Of a stretch of DNA of 64,000 bases, positions 1-7,714 are shown in pieces. The notes beneath the pieces were generated by a model. That model made no database searches. It saw only the letters and a list, made by a program, of their open reading frames with translations, and had not been told where the DNA came from. Origin of the DNA: Billgrantia tianxiuensis (GTDB lineage: Bacteria > Pseudomonadota > Gammaproteobacteria > Pseudomonadales > Halomonadaceae); assembly GCF_009834345.1 (NCBI RefSeq), contig NZ_CP035042.1, positions 3,658,001 to 3,722,000 on the forward strand. The letters are read 5' to 3'. A program made the translations under genes and the position numbers. Position 1 is the stretch's first letter; every line of letters begins with the position of its first letter.

Positions 1-2
1 AA

Positions 3-710
3 CTTGATAGCCTGCGCGTGGCGGTATCCGCTGGCGAGACGCTGCCGGCGCCGATCTATCACGACTGGATCGCCAGGACGGGCAAGCCGATTCTCGATGG
101 CATCGGGGCCACCGAGATGCTGCACATCTTCATCTCCAATCGCCTCGACGACCATCGCCCCGCCTGCACAGGCAAGCCGGTGACCGGCTACGAGGCGAAG
201 ATCGTCGATGCCGAGATGAACGAGCTGCCTCGCGGTGAAGTGGGCCGCCTGGCGGTACGCGGCCCGACGGGCTGTCGCTATCTCGACGACGTTCGTCAGC
301 AGGGCTACGTACAAGAAGGCTGGAATATCACCGGCGACGCCTTCGTTCAGGACGAGGCCGGCTATTTCCATTTCGCCGCGCGCAACGACGACATGATCGT
401 CTCGGCCGGCTACAACATCGCCGGCCCCGAGGTTGAGGCCGCCCTGCTCGCCCACGAAGCGGTGGCAGAGTGTGCCGTGATCGGCGCACCGAATGGAGAG
501 CGTGGGCAGATCGTCGAGGCCTTCGTGGTACTGTCTCCCGGGGTCGAACCGGATTCGGACTGTGTCGAGCGGCTGCAGGATTTCGTCAAGCAGCGTATCG
601 CGCCTTACAAGTACCCGCGCTCGATCCGCTTCGTCGAGACGCTGCCGAAGACCGCCACCGGCAAGGTGCAGCGCTTCCGGCTGCGCCAGGAGCACTATCC
701 CGAAAGGTGA
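3..710 (+). CDS. Aryl-CoA ligase (2-aminobenzoate/benzoate-CoA ligase type), C-terminal part
   Basis: This is the 3' part of an AMP-forming acyl-CoA synthetase; the reading frame is open to the window edge, so the N-terminal half lies outside. Visible ANL-family features are the GIGATEML motif (A5-like), the TGD motif in GWNITGD (A7), the hinge region FAARNDDMIVSAGYNI (A8) and the C-terminal catalytic lysine context PKTATGKVQR (A10). The GPTGCRYL block is typical of benzoate- and 2-aminobenzoate-CoA ligases. It would activate an aromatic acid with ATP and CoA in the cytoplasm. A Liv-type importer, thioesterase, RidA and a kynurenine-formamidase-like hydrolase follow, which favours anthranilate (2-aminobenzoate), but substrate is inferred from context. 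The stop codon lies inside a 16-bp tandem repeat. Confidence 0.85.
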   Translation, partial: LDSLRVAVSAGETLPAPIYHDWIARTGKPILDGIGATEMLHIFISNRLDDHRPACTGKPVTGYEAKIVDAEMNELPRGEVGRLAVRGPTGCRYLDDVRQQGYVQEGWNITGDAFVQDEAGYFHFAARNDDMIVSAGYNIAGPEVEAALLAHEAVAECAVIGAPNGERGQIVEAFVVLSPGVEPDSDCVERLQDFVKQRIAPYKYPRSIRFVETLPKTATGKVQRFRLRQEHYPER

Positions 711-742
711 TTAGCCCGAAAGGTGATTAGCCCGAAAGGTGA
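699..742. repeat. 16-bp tandem repeat, 2.75 copies, over a stop codon
   Basis: The unit CCCGAAAGGTGATTAG is repeated exactly at 699-714 and 715-730 and continues for 12 bases at 731-742. The first copy contains the last codons and the TGA stop of the CoA ligase. The later copies lie in the leader of the ABC transporter operon. Each unit carries AAGGTGA, which resembles a ribosome binding site, but no start codon follows at a useful distance. It is probably a recent slippage duplication. Confidence 0.9.
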
Positions 743-855
743 CGTTCAGCCCAACAGGACGATCCACCTGACGGCAGGGTTTGACGAGCAGCAAGAGCAC
801 AAGCGCTGGACACGGCGCCGAAACCACAACAAACGAGAACGAAGAGGGAAAAGCC

Positions 856-1998
856 ATGAAGAAGCTAGCCAGTGTTGGCCTTGGCCTGCTGATGACCACC
901 GCCATGGCGGCGGCCCAGGCCCAGGAGGTCAAGATCGGCATGATCACCACCCTGTCGGGCGGCGGCTCGCACCTGGGCGTGGACGTACGCGACGGCTTCC
1001 TGCTGGCCATCGAACGCTCCGGCCGCGACGACGTCGAAGTGCTGGTACAGGACGACGGCAACCGGCCGGACCTGGCGCGCAGCCTGTCCAACGAGTTCAT
1101 GCAGCGCGACAACGTCGACATTCTCACCGGCATCATTTTCTCCAACCTGGCCATGGCGGTGGTACCGGCGGCGGTGCGCCAGGGCACCTTCTACATCTCG
1201 CCCAATGCCGGCCCCTCCGACCTGGCCGGGCGCATGTGCCACGAGAACTACTTCAACGCCGCCTACCAGAACGACAATCTGCACGGCGCGATGGGCGCCT
1301 ACATGCGCGAGCAGGGCTATGAGCGCCCCATCATCATGGCGCCCAATTACCCCGCGGGCACCGACGCCCTGGCCGGCTTCAAGCACCTCTACGAAGGGGA
1401 AGTGGTCGACGAGATCTACACCCAGATGGGCCAGACCGACTACGCCGCCGAGATCGCCCAGATCCGCGCCAGCGACGCCGACAGCCTGTTCTTCTTCCTG
1501 CCCGGCGGCATGGGCATCTCATTCATGAAGCAGTGGGAGAACTCCGGGGTCGACCTGCCGGTGTTCGGTGCCGCCTTCTCCTTCGACGAGATCATCATCA
1601 AGGCGGTGGGTAGCGCGGCCATCGGTGCCATGAACACCTCGCTGTGGGCCTACGACCTCGACAACGAGGCCAACCATGCCTTCGTCGAGGCCTTCCGCGA
1701 TGCCTACGACCGTACCCCGACCCTCTACGCCGCCCAGGGCTACGACACCGCCAACCTGATCCTGAGCGCCCTGGAAAAGGCCCACCCGGACGACAAGGAC
1801 GCCTTCCGCGAGGCGCTGCGCGAAGCCGACTTCGACTCGGTACGCGGCAAGTTCCGCTTCGGCCCCAATCATCACCCGATCCAGGACATCTTCGTCCGCG
1901 AGGTGGTCGAGGGTGACGACGGCCAGCCGACCAACCGCCTGGTGGGCATCGCCGTGGAAGACATCCAGGACGTCTACCACACCCAGTGCCAGATGTGA
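856..1998 (+). CDS. Branched-chain amino acid-type ABC transporter substrate-binding protein
   Basis: This is a 380-residue periplasmic binding protein of the LivJ/LivK family (Peripla_BP_6). The start at 856 is chosen because it gives a clear Sec signal peptide (MKKLASVGLGLLMTTAMAAA, cleavage near QAQ-EVK) behind the purine-rich GAAGAGGGAAAAG; an upstream in-frame extension would bury the signal peptide. The mature protein begins EVKIGMITTLSGGGS, as usual for the family. It is the first gene of a transporter operon (SBP, two permeases, two ATPases). Binding proteins in this family often serve aromatic acids, and the neighbouring CoA ligase, thioesterase and RidA genes suggest an aromatic substrate rather than leucine. 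The ligand is an inference. Confidence 0.9.
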   Translation: MKKLASVGLGLLMTTAMAAAQAQEVKIGMITTLSGGGSHLGVDVRDGFLLAIERSGRDDVEVLVQDDGNRPDLARSLSNEFMQRDNVDILTGIIFSNLAMAVVPAAVRQGTFYISPNAGPSDLAGRMCHENYFNAAYQNDNLHGAMGAYMREQGYERPIIMAPNYPAGTDALAGFKHLYEGEVVDEIYTQMGQTDYAAEIAQIRASDADSLFFFLPGGMGISFMKQWENSGVDLPVFGAAFSFDEIIIKAVGSAAIGAMNTSLWAYDLDNEANHAFVEAFRDAYDRTPTLYAAQGYDTANLILSALEKAHPDDKDAFREALREADFDSVRGKFRFGPNHHPIQDIFVREVVEGDDGQPTNRLVGIAVEDIQDVYHTQCQM

Positions 1999-2058
1999 GT
2001 CCGTACCGCCGGTCCATGGGATCCGGCGGTACCTTTGCCACCCCGCGATGACGATCTT

Positions 2059-2973
2059 ATGACACTACTCATCGAACAGCTCATCAACGGCCTTCAGCTC
2101 GGCACCATGCTGTTTCTCATGGCCAGCGGCCTGACCCTGGTGTTCGGCGTGATGGGGCTGATCAACCTGGCGCACGGCTCCTTCTACATGGTCGGTGCCT
2201 ATGCCACGGCTTCGGTCACCGCCGCCACTGGCTCTTTCTTCATTGGCCTGGCTGCCGGTCTGGCCGCGGCTGCCGCGGTCGGTGCGCTGGTGGAGCTGAT
2301 CGTGATACGTCGCCTCTACCATCGCCCGCACCTCGACCAGGTGCTGGCTACCTTCGCCCTGATCCTGATCTTCTCCGAGGGCACTCGCTGGCTGTTCGGC
2401 TCCTCGCCGCTATGGCTCAACCCTCCGGCACTGCTGTCGGGCTCGGTCACGCTGCCCGGCGGGCTGCGCTATCCCATCTATCGCCTGGTGCTCATCGCCG
2501 TGGGCGTGGCCGTGGCGGTCGGCATGTATTTCCTGATCACTCGCACGCGGCTCGGCATGCGCATTCGCGCTGGCGAGAGCGATCGCGAGATGATCGGTGC
2601 ACTGGGCGTCAATATCGCCCGCTTGTACACCCTGGTGTTTGCCATGGGCGCGGCACTGGCTGGCCTCGCCGGAGCCTTGGTCGGCGCCCTGCAATCGGTC
2701 CAGGTGGGCATGGGCGAGCCGGTGCTGATTCTCGCCTTCGTGGTGATCGTGATCGGCGGCATCGGCTCGATCAAAGGGGCGCTGTATGGCGCCATCCTGG
2801 TCGGCGTGGTGGATACCCTGGGGCGGGTCTTCCTGCCGCTGTTCTTCCGCCAGTTCATGAGCCCCTCCGAGGCCGCCGGCGTCGGCTCGGCCATTGCCGC
2901 CATGCTGATCTACATCCTGATGGCCGTGATTCTCGCCTTCAAACCCAAGGGACTGTTTGCCGCCAATGAATAA
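2059..2973 (+). CDS. livH: ABC transporter permease, LivH family
   Basis: A 304-residue inner-membrane permease of the LivH family with about eight hydrophobic segments. It starts MTLLIEQLINGLQLGTMLFL and carries the family sequence GLTLVFGVMGLINLAHG near residues 30-48. The ATG at 2059 fits the conserved N-terminus; a TTG further upstream would only add nine unrelated residues. With LivM it forms the membrane channel of the importer that begins at 856. Its last codons overlap the start of livM by 8 bases, which suggests translational coupling. Confidence 0.93.
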   Translation: MTLLIEQLINGLQLGTMLFLMASGLTLVFGVMGLINLAHGSFYMVGAYATASVTAATGSFFIGLAAGLAAAAAVGALVELIVIRRLYHRPHLDQVLATFALILIFSEGTRWLFGSSPLWLNPPALLSGSVTLPGGLRYPIYRLVLIAVGVAVAVGMYFLITRTRLGMRIRAGESDREMIGALGVNIARLYTLVFAMGAALAGLAGALVGALQSVQVGMGEPVLILAFVVIVIGGIGSIKGALYGAILVGVVDTLGRVFLPLFFRQFMSPSEAAGVGSAIAAMLIYILMAVILAFKPKGLFAANE

Positions 2974-4012
2974 GTCCGACACCCCGACCCTCGCTCCCCA
3001 GCCCGGCCTGCCGGCGCCTGCGGCCAGCTGGCATGACCGCAAGGGACTGGTGCAGATCGGCCTGCTCGCCGTGCTGCTGCTGGTCCCGCTGGCGGCCTAT
3101 TTCCTGGGACACATCTACTACGTCAACCTGGCCTCGCGCATCACCCTGGTCGCCATGGCGGCGGTGGGCCTCAACCTGGCCATCGGCTACGGCGGCATGG
3201 TGAGCTTCGGTCATGCCGCCTACTTCGGCCTGGGCGGCTACGTGGCCGGCATCAGCGCCTATCACGCCTTCGATTTCACCCCAGTGATCGGCTGGCCGGT
3301 CGCCCTCCCCGGCAGCGACAGCATGCTGGCGATCTGGCTCGCGGCGATCCTGCTGTGCGGCCTGCTGGCGCTGGTCATCGGCGCCATCTCGCTGCGCACT
3401 ACCGGGGTCTACTTCATCATGATCACCCTGGCCTTCGCCCAGATGATCTACTATTTCGCCAACTCCTGGCCCACCTACGGCGGCGAGGACGGCCTGCCGA
3501 TCTACCTGCGCAATTCGTTGCCGATCATCGATACCAACGATGCCCTGACCTTCTTCCTGATCTGCTTCGGCGGCCTGGTGCTGTCGCTCGCGCTCACCTC
3601 GCGCATCATGAAGTCGCGCTTCGGCGCCGCCCTGACCATGGCCCGGCTCAACGACACGCGACTGGCCACCGCCGGCATCGCCCCCTACCCCATCCGCCTG
3701 GTGGCCTTCGTCATCTCGGCGATGATCACCGGGCTCGCCGGGGCGCTCTACGCCGATCTCAACGGCTTCGTCAGCCCCACCATGCTGAGCTGGCACATGT
3801 CCGGCGAGCTGATGGTGATCGTGATACTCGGCGGCGTGGGGCGGCTCTACGGACCGCTGGCCGGCGCCATCCTGTTCGTGATGATGGAGACCCTGCTGGG
3901 CGGGCTGACCGAGTACTGGAAACTGTTCCTCGGCCTGGTGCTGCTGTTCGTGGTGCTGTTCGCCAAGCATGGCGTGATGGGCTGGCTGGCCGGGAGGGAA
4001 CGCCATGAGTGA
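2966..4012 (+). CDS. livM: ABC transporter permease, LivM family
   Basis: A 348-residue permease of the LivM family, with a polar N-terminal tail of about 30 residues followed by repeated membrane segments. The family motif GLNLAIGYGGMVSFGHAAYF lies near residues 67-86, and the EAA-type loop near GRLYGPLAGAILFV lies towards the C-terminus. The ATG at 2966 overlaps the end of livH. Its own stop overlaps the start of livG by 8 bases. It is the partner permease to LivH in the aromatic or branched-chain substrate importer. Confidence 0.93.
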   Translation: MNKSDTPTLAPQPGLPAPAASWHDRKGLVQIGLLAVLLLVPLAAYFLGHIYYVNLASRITLVAMAAVGLNLAIGYGGMVSFGHAAYFGLGGYVAGISAYHAFDFTPVIGWPVALPGSDSMLAIWLAAILLCGLLALVIGAISLRTTGVYFIMITLAFAQMIYYFANSWPTYGGEDGLPIYLRNSLPIIDTNDALTFFLICFGGLVLSLALTSRIMKSRFGAALTMARLNDTRLATAGIAPYPIRLVAFVISAMITGLAGALYADLNGFVSPTMLSWHMSGELMVIVILGGVGRLYGPLAGAILFVMMETLLGGLTEYWKLFLGLVLLFVVLFAKHGVMGWLAGRERHE

Positions 4013-4748
4013 CGCCGTGCTGACGCTTGCCAACCTCAACAAGCGCTTCGGCGCCCTGCAGGCCACCCGCGACGTCTCGCTGGACCTGTACCCGGGCGAG
4101 ATTCATGCGCTGATCGGTCCCAACGGCGCCGGCAAGTCGACCCTGATCGGCCAGATCGCCGGCAACCTGAAGCCCGACGCCGGCAGGATCGTGCTGGCCG
4201 GCCGCGACATCACCTCCCTCAGCGTGGCCCAGCGGGCCCGGCTGGGGCTGGGCCGCAGCTTCCAGGTCTCGTCGCTGGCCGAGCCGCTGACGGTGAAGCG
4301 CAATGTGATGATCGCCGTGCAGGCACTGCAGGGGCACAGCTTCCGCTTCTGGAAGCCGGTGCACCACGACGAGCGCCTGCTGGCGCCGGCCATGGAGGCT
4401 CTGGAGCGCATGGCGCTGACGCATCGCACCGACACGCCGGTGGCCGAGCTCTCCCACGGCGAGCGACGCCAGGTGGAGGTGGCCTGTGCCCTGGCACTCA
4501 AGCCGCGCGCACTGCTGCTCGACGAGCCCATGGCCGGGCTCGGCCCGGAAGGCTCGGCGCGTCTCACCGAGCTGCTCGAAGCGCTCAAGCACGAGGTGCC
4601 GATCCTGCTGATCGAGCACGACATGGACGCCGTGTTCCGCCTGGCCGATCGCATCTCGGTGCTGGTGGCCGGCGGCGTGATCGCCCACGGCGACAGCGCG
4701 GCGATCCGCGCCAACCCGCAAGTCCGCGAAGCCTACCTGGGGGACTGA
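4005..4748 (+). CDS. livG: ABC transporter ATP-binding protein, LivG family
   Basis: A 247-residue cytoplasmic ATPase. Walker A is GPNGAGKST (about residues 37-45), the signature is LSHGERRQ, Walker B is ALLLDEPMAG, and the switch histidine is in LLIEHDMD. The C-terminal BCA_ABC_TP_C-like tail ending NPQVREAYLGD is typical of LivG. It pairs with LivF to power the importer. The start overlaps the livM stop and the stop is 1 base from the livF start, so the five transporter genes are translated as one operon. Confidence 0.95.
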   Translation: MSDAVLTLANLNKRFGALQATRDVSLDLYPGEIHALIGPNGAGKSTLIGQIAGNLKPDAGRIVLAGRDITSLSVAQRARLGLGRSFQVSSLAEPLTVKRNVMIAVQALQGHSFRFWKPVHHDERLLAPAMEALERMALTHRTDTPVAELSHGERRQVEVACALALKPRALLLDEPMAGLGPEGSARLTELLEALKHEVPILLIEHDMDAVFRLADRISVLVAGGVIAHGDSAAIRANPQVREAYLGD

Positions 4749-4749
4749 G

Positions 4750-5430
4750 ATGCTCAACGTCACCGCCATTGAAACCTTCTACGGCCCATCCCAGGCTTTG
4801 TTCGGCGTCGACCTCAGCGTCCAGCCGGGCGAAATGGTGGCGCTGATGGGACGCAACGGCATGGGCAAGACCACCACCATCCGCTCCATCTTCGGCCTGA
4901 CCCCGGCGCGCAGCGGCAGCATCACCTTCGAGTCCCACGATCTGCGCCGCCTGCCCTCGTATCGCATCGCCCAGGCCGGGCTCGGGCTCGTTCCCGAGGG
5001 GCGCCGCTGTTTTCCCAACCTCTCGGTGCGCGAGAACCTGTTAGTCACTGCACGTCCAGGCCTCTGGAGCCTCGAACGCGTGGAGGCGCTGTTCCCCCGG
5101 CTGGCCGAACGGCGCACCCAGATGGCACGAACCCTCTCCGGCGGCGAGCAGCAGATGCTTGCCATCGGTCGCGCGCTGATGACCAATCCCCGCTTGCTGG
5201 TGCTCGACGAGGCTACCGAAGGCCTCGCCCCAGTGATCCGCCAGGAGATCTGGGCCGCCATCCGCGAGCTGAAGGCCCAGGGCCAGTCCACGCTGATCGT
5301 CGACAAGTCGCTGACCGAGCTGCTGCCGGTGGCCGACCGCTGCACCATTCTGGAGAAGGGGCGCACGGTGTGGACGGGCGAGCCCGATGCGCTCGACGAC
5401 GCCCTGCGCGACCGTTACCTGGGCGTTTGA
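4750..5430 (+). CDS. livF: ABC transporter ATP-binding protein, LivF family
   Basis: A 226-residue ATPase. It has Walker A GRNGMGKTT (residues about 34-42), signature LSGGEQQM, and Walker B LLVLDEATEGLAP, the last being a LivF hallmark. Where most family members have a histidine in the H-loop (VEQN or EH), this protein reads LIVDKSLTEL; family LivF proteins commonly read VEQN here, so a non-histidine at this place is normal. It is the fifth and last gene of the importer operon, followed after 12 bases by the thioesterase gene. Confidence 0.94.
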   Translation: MLNVTAIETFYGPSQALFGVDLSVQPGEMVALMGRNGMGKTTTIRSIFGLTPARSGSITFESHDLRRLPSYRIAQAGLGLVPEGRRCFPNLSVRENLLVTARPGLWSLERVEALFPRLAERRTQMARTLSGGEQQMLAIGRALMTNPRLLVLDEATEGLAPVIRQEIWAAIRELKAQGQSTLIVDKSLTELLPVADRCTILEKGRTVWTGEPDALDDALRDRYLGV

Positions 5431-5442
5431 GAGGAATCCACC

Positions 5443-5856
5443 ATGCCGTTCACGACCCAGCGCAAGGTGCGTTTCCAGCACTGCGACCCGGCGGGAATCG
5501 TCTTCTACCCGCGCTACTACGAGATGCTCAACTCGGTGGTCGAGGACTATTTCGCCGAGCGGGTCGGTCACGACTTCAACCGGCTCCACGTGGAAGCCCG
5601 CACTGGCGTGCCCACGGCACATATCGAGACCGACTTTCATGCCCCCAGTCGACTGGGCGACACGCTCACCTTCGAACTGACGCTACGTGACGTCGGCCGC
5701 ACCAGCCTGACCCTGCGCACCGTGGCCCACTGCAGCGGCGAGCCACGCCTGACCTGCGACTCGACCTTGGTCTACGTCGACCTGGAAAGCGGCCGCCCCC
5801 TGCCCTGGCCCGAGGCCATGCGCACTTATTTCGCCAAGGACTGCCAACAAGGATAA
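5443..5856 (+). CDS. Acyl-CoA thioesterase, 4HBT hotdog family
   Basis: A 137-residue hotdog-fold thioesterase of the 4-hydroxybenzoyl-CoA thioesterase/YbgC type. The active-site region FQHCDPAGIVFYPRYYEM (residues about 10-27) holds the conserved Asp-Pro-Ala-Gly-Ile pattern with the catalytic aspartate. The start ATG lies behind GAGAGGAATCC. The gene sits between livF and ridA on the same strand with very short gaps and is probably cotranscribed. It may release CoA from dead-end aryl-CoA thioesters or act within the pathway started by the CoA ligase; the precise substrate is not visible. Confidence 0.88.
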   Translation: MPFTTQRKVRFQHCDPAGIVFYPRYYEMLNSVVEDYFAERVGHDFNRLHVEARTGVPTAHIETDFHAPSRLGDTLTFELTLRDVGRTSLTLRTVAHCSGEPRLTCDSTLVYVDLESGRPLPWPEAMRTYFAKDCQQG

Positions 5857-5860
5857 CCCG

Positions 5861-6274
5861 ATGAACGACCCCGTCTTGCACGAGCTTCTCCACCCCTCCC
5901 ACTGGAAGGCCGCCGTGGGCTACGCCAACGGCGTGCTCGCCTCCGGCCGCACGATCTTCGTCGGCGGCCAAATCGGCTGGAACGGCGCCCAGGTATTCGA
6001 GAGCGACGACTTCGTCGCCCAGGTTCACCAGGCGCTGGCCAACATCGTCGAGGTACTCAACGAGGCCGGCGCCGGCCCTGAGCACGTGGTGCGGCTGACC
6101 TGGTACGTCACCGACAAGCAGGAGTACCTGGCCCGGCTCAAGGAGGTGGGTGCAGCCTATCGCGAAGTGATGGGCAAGCACTTCCCGGCCATGACCATGG
6201 TGCAGGTGGCCGACTTGATCGAGGATCGGGCGAAGGTGGAGATCGAGGCCACAGCAGTACTGCCTGAGGCCTGA
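5861..6274 (+). CDS. RidA/YjgF family enamine-imine deaminase
   Basis: A 137-residue member of the RidA family. It contains the region ASGRTIFVGGQIGWNG, the middle segment QALANIVEVLNEAGAGPEHVV, and a C-terminal arginine-equivalent region ending VEIEATAVLPEA. RidA proteins hydrolyse reactive enamine/imine intermediates to ketones and ammonia. Members of this subgroup accompany 2-aminobenzoyl-CoA and related amino-aromatic pathways, which fits the upstream ligase and thioesterase. The start is 4 bases after the thioesterase stop. A convergent hydrolase gene ends at the next base. Confidence 0.87.
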   Translation: MNDPVLHELLHPSHWKAAVGYANGVLASGRTIFVGGQIGWNGAQVFESDDFVAQVHQALANIVEVLNEAGAGPEHVVRLTWYVTDKQEYLARLKEVGAAYREVMGKHFPAMTMVQVADLIEDRAKVEIEATAVLPEA

Positions 6275-7126
6275 TCAGAGACCATGAAAGGCCGCGATAC
6301 GCTGAACGAAGCGCCCGCCCGGCGCGTAGTGATCCAGGATCGAGAAGTGATCGTCGCCAGGCGTGAGCTCATGGCTGACCGCCACACCATGGGCCTCGAG
6401 GTGTTCGGCGTGAGCGTGCAACTGGCGGGCAAACTCGGTGGACTCCTCTTCGCCCGCCACCAGTTGCACCGCTGCGGGCACCCGGCAGGGCAGGAACAGC
6501 GGGCTGTAGTCGTTGACGTCGCGGCCGGTGAGCTGCAGCTTGGGCTGCAGCCACGACCAGGGAAAAGGACGCAGATCGTAGAGTCCGCTGATGCATAGCG
6601 CCCCCTTGATCATCTCGGCGGGCAGGCCGTACTCCTCCGTCCAGTCGGTGGCCAGCAGCATGGCAGCGAGATGCCCGCCGGCGGAGTGGCCGGAAACGCT
6701 CAGGCGCGACGCATCGACGCCTAGCGAGGCGCCATTGCGATACGACCATGCCACGGCGGCACGCGCCTGCCTCACCAGTTCGCCGAATGCCACCTTGGGG
6801 CACAGCGCGTAATTGACCACCGCCACGCTGATGCCCGCCGCTACCAGACCCTCGGCAACGAAACCGAACTCACGGTGACCCAGCGAGCGCCAGTAGCCCC
6901 CGTGGAAGAACAGGTGCAGCGGCGCCCCCTCGCCCTCGGCGTGGTAGACATCCATGCGTTCGGCGAGTGTCGGCCCGTAGGCGACGTCCTGGGATACACG
7001 CAAACGCTTCCGAACCGCTTCGCTGCGAGCCTGCCAGTCGGCCAGCAGCATGGCCGGATCGCGACCGCGCATGGGGTCGTACTCACGGTCGATCGCTTCT
7101 TGGGTGGCGAAGTCGCGGTAGAGCAT
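6275..7126 (-). CDS. Alpha/beta hydrolase, kynurenine formamidase-like
   Basis: A 283-residue esterase/lipase of the alpha/beta hydrolase 3 type. The oxyanion-hole motif is HGGYW (about residues 75-79), the nucleophile elbow is GHSAGGH with the catalytic serine, and the late catalytic His is in GDDHFSILD. The YRDFATQEAIDREYDP start and HGGYWRSL block resemble bacterial arylformamidase-like hydrolases that cleave N-formylkynurenine. It is encoded convergently to ridA and ends at the base next to its stop. If it is a kynurenine formamidase, it would feed the anthranilate pathway suggested by the other strand. Other esterase roles are possible. Confidence 0.8.
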   Translation of the reverse strand: MLYRDFATQEAIDREYDPMRGRDPAMLLADWQARSEAVRKRLRVSQDVAYGPTLAERMDVYHAEGEGAPLHLFFHGGYWRSLGHREFGFVAEGLVAAGISVAVVNYALCPKVAFGELVRQARAAVAWSYRNGASLGVDASRLSVSGHSAGGHLAAMLLATDWTEEYGLPAEMIKGALCISGLYDLRPFPWSWLQPKLQLTGRDVNDYSPLFLPCRVPAAVQLVAGEEESTEFARQLHAHAEHLEAHGVAVSHELTPGDDHFSILDHYAPGGRFVQRIAAFHGL

Positions 7127-7162
7127 GCGTTTCCTTGTTCTTGTTTTGTCATTTCGCCCCGG

Positions 7163-7714
7163 TCACGCCGGGCGGTGGCTACCGTTCAGGCTCGAGCGGC
7201 ACTGGCGAAAGGCGCCCAGCAGGATTCCCAGCGGCGCCAGGGAGAGTACGACGAAGCCGATCAGGGTCCAGCCAGGCAGCGAGATACCCAGCAGCAGGAA
7301 ATCGATCTCGGCGCACTCACCGGAGCCGGATAACACCATGGCGACCACGTCACGCATGGGCAGGATGTCCATCATGTAGTCGAGACCGGGACCGCAGCTC
7401 GGCACCTGGTCCGGCGGCAACGACTGCAGCCACAGGTGACGCCAGGCCACACCGATACCGCCCAGCACTGCGGCCAGCGACAGTCCACCGTAGAGGGCTG
7501 CGCCGATACGTCCATGCGGGTTATGGATCGCCGCGACGGCGAACACGGCCGCCGCGGCCAGCACGGCGACCCGCTGGAAGATGCACAGCGGGCAGGGCTC
7601 GAGCCCGCCGATGTGCTCCAGGCCCAGGGCGACGGCCATCATCAGGGCGCAGAAGGCCAGTCCGGCCAGACTCCACTGGCGCACGGAGAGGCGTTGCAGT
7701 CTCGTTCCGCTCAT
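7163..7714 (-). CDS. dsbB: Disulfide bond formation protein B
   Basis: A 183-residue inner-membrane quinone-dependent oxidase of DsbA. It has four hydrophobic segments, the redox motif CPLC at residues 41-44 in the first periplasmic loop, and a second cysteine pair in the longer loop (VPSCGPG and GECAEID). The length is standard. It starts at an ATG that overlaps the stop of gshA by 4 bases, so the two are probably cotranscribed from the gshA promoter. Confidence 0.94.
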   Translation of the reverse strand: MSGTRLQRLSVRQWSLAGLAFCALMMAVALGLEHIGGLEPCPLCIFQRVAVLAAAAVFAVAAIHNPHGRIGAALYGGLSLAAVLGGIGVAWRHLWLQSLPPDQVPSCGPGLDYMMDILPMRDVVAMVLSGSGECAEIDFLLLGISLPGWTLIGFVVLSLAPLGILLGAFRQCRSSLNGSHRPA

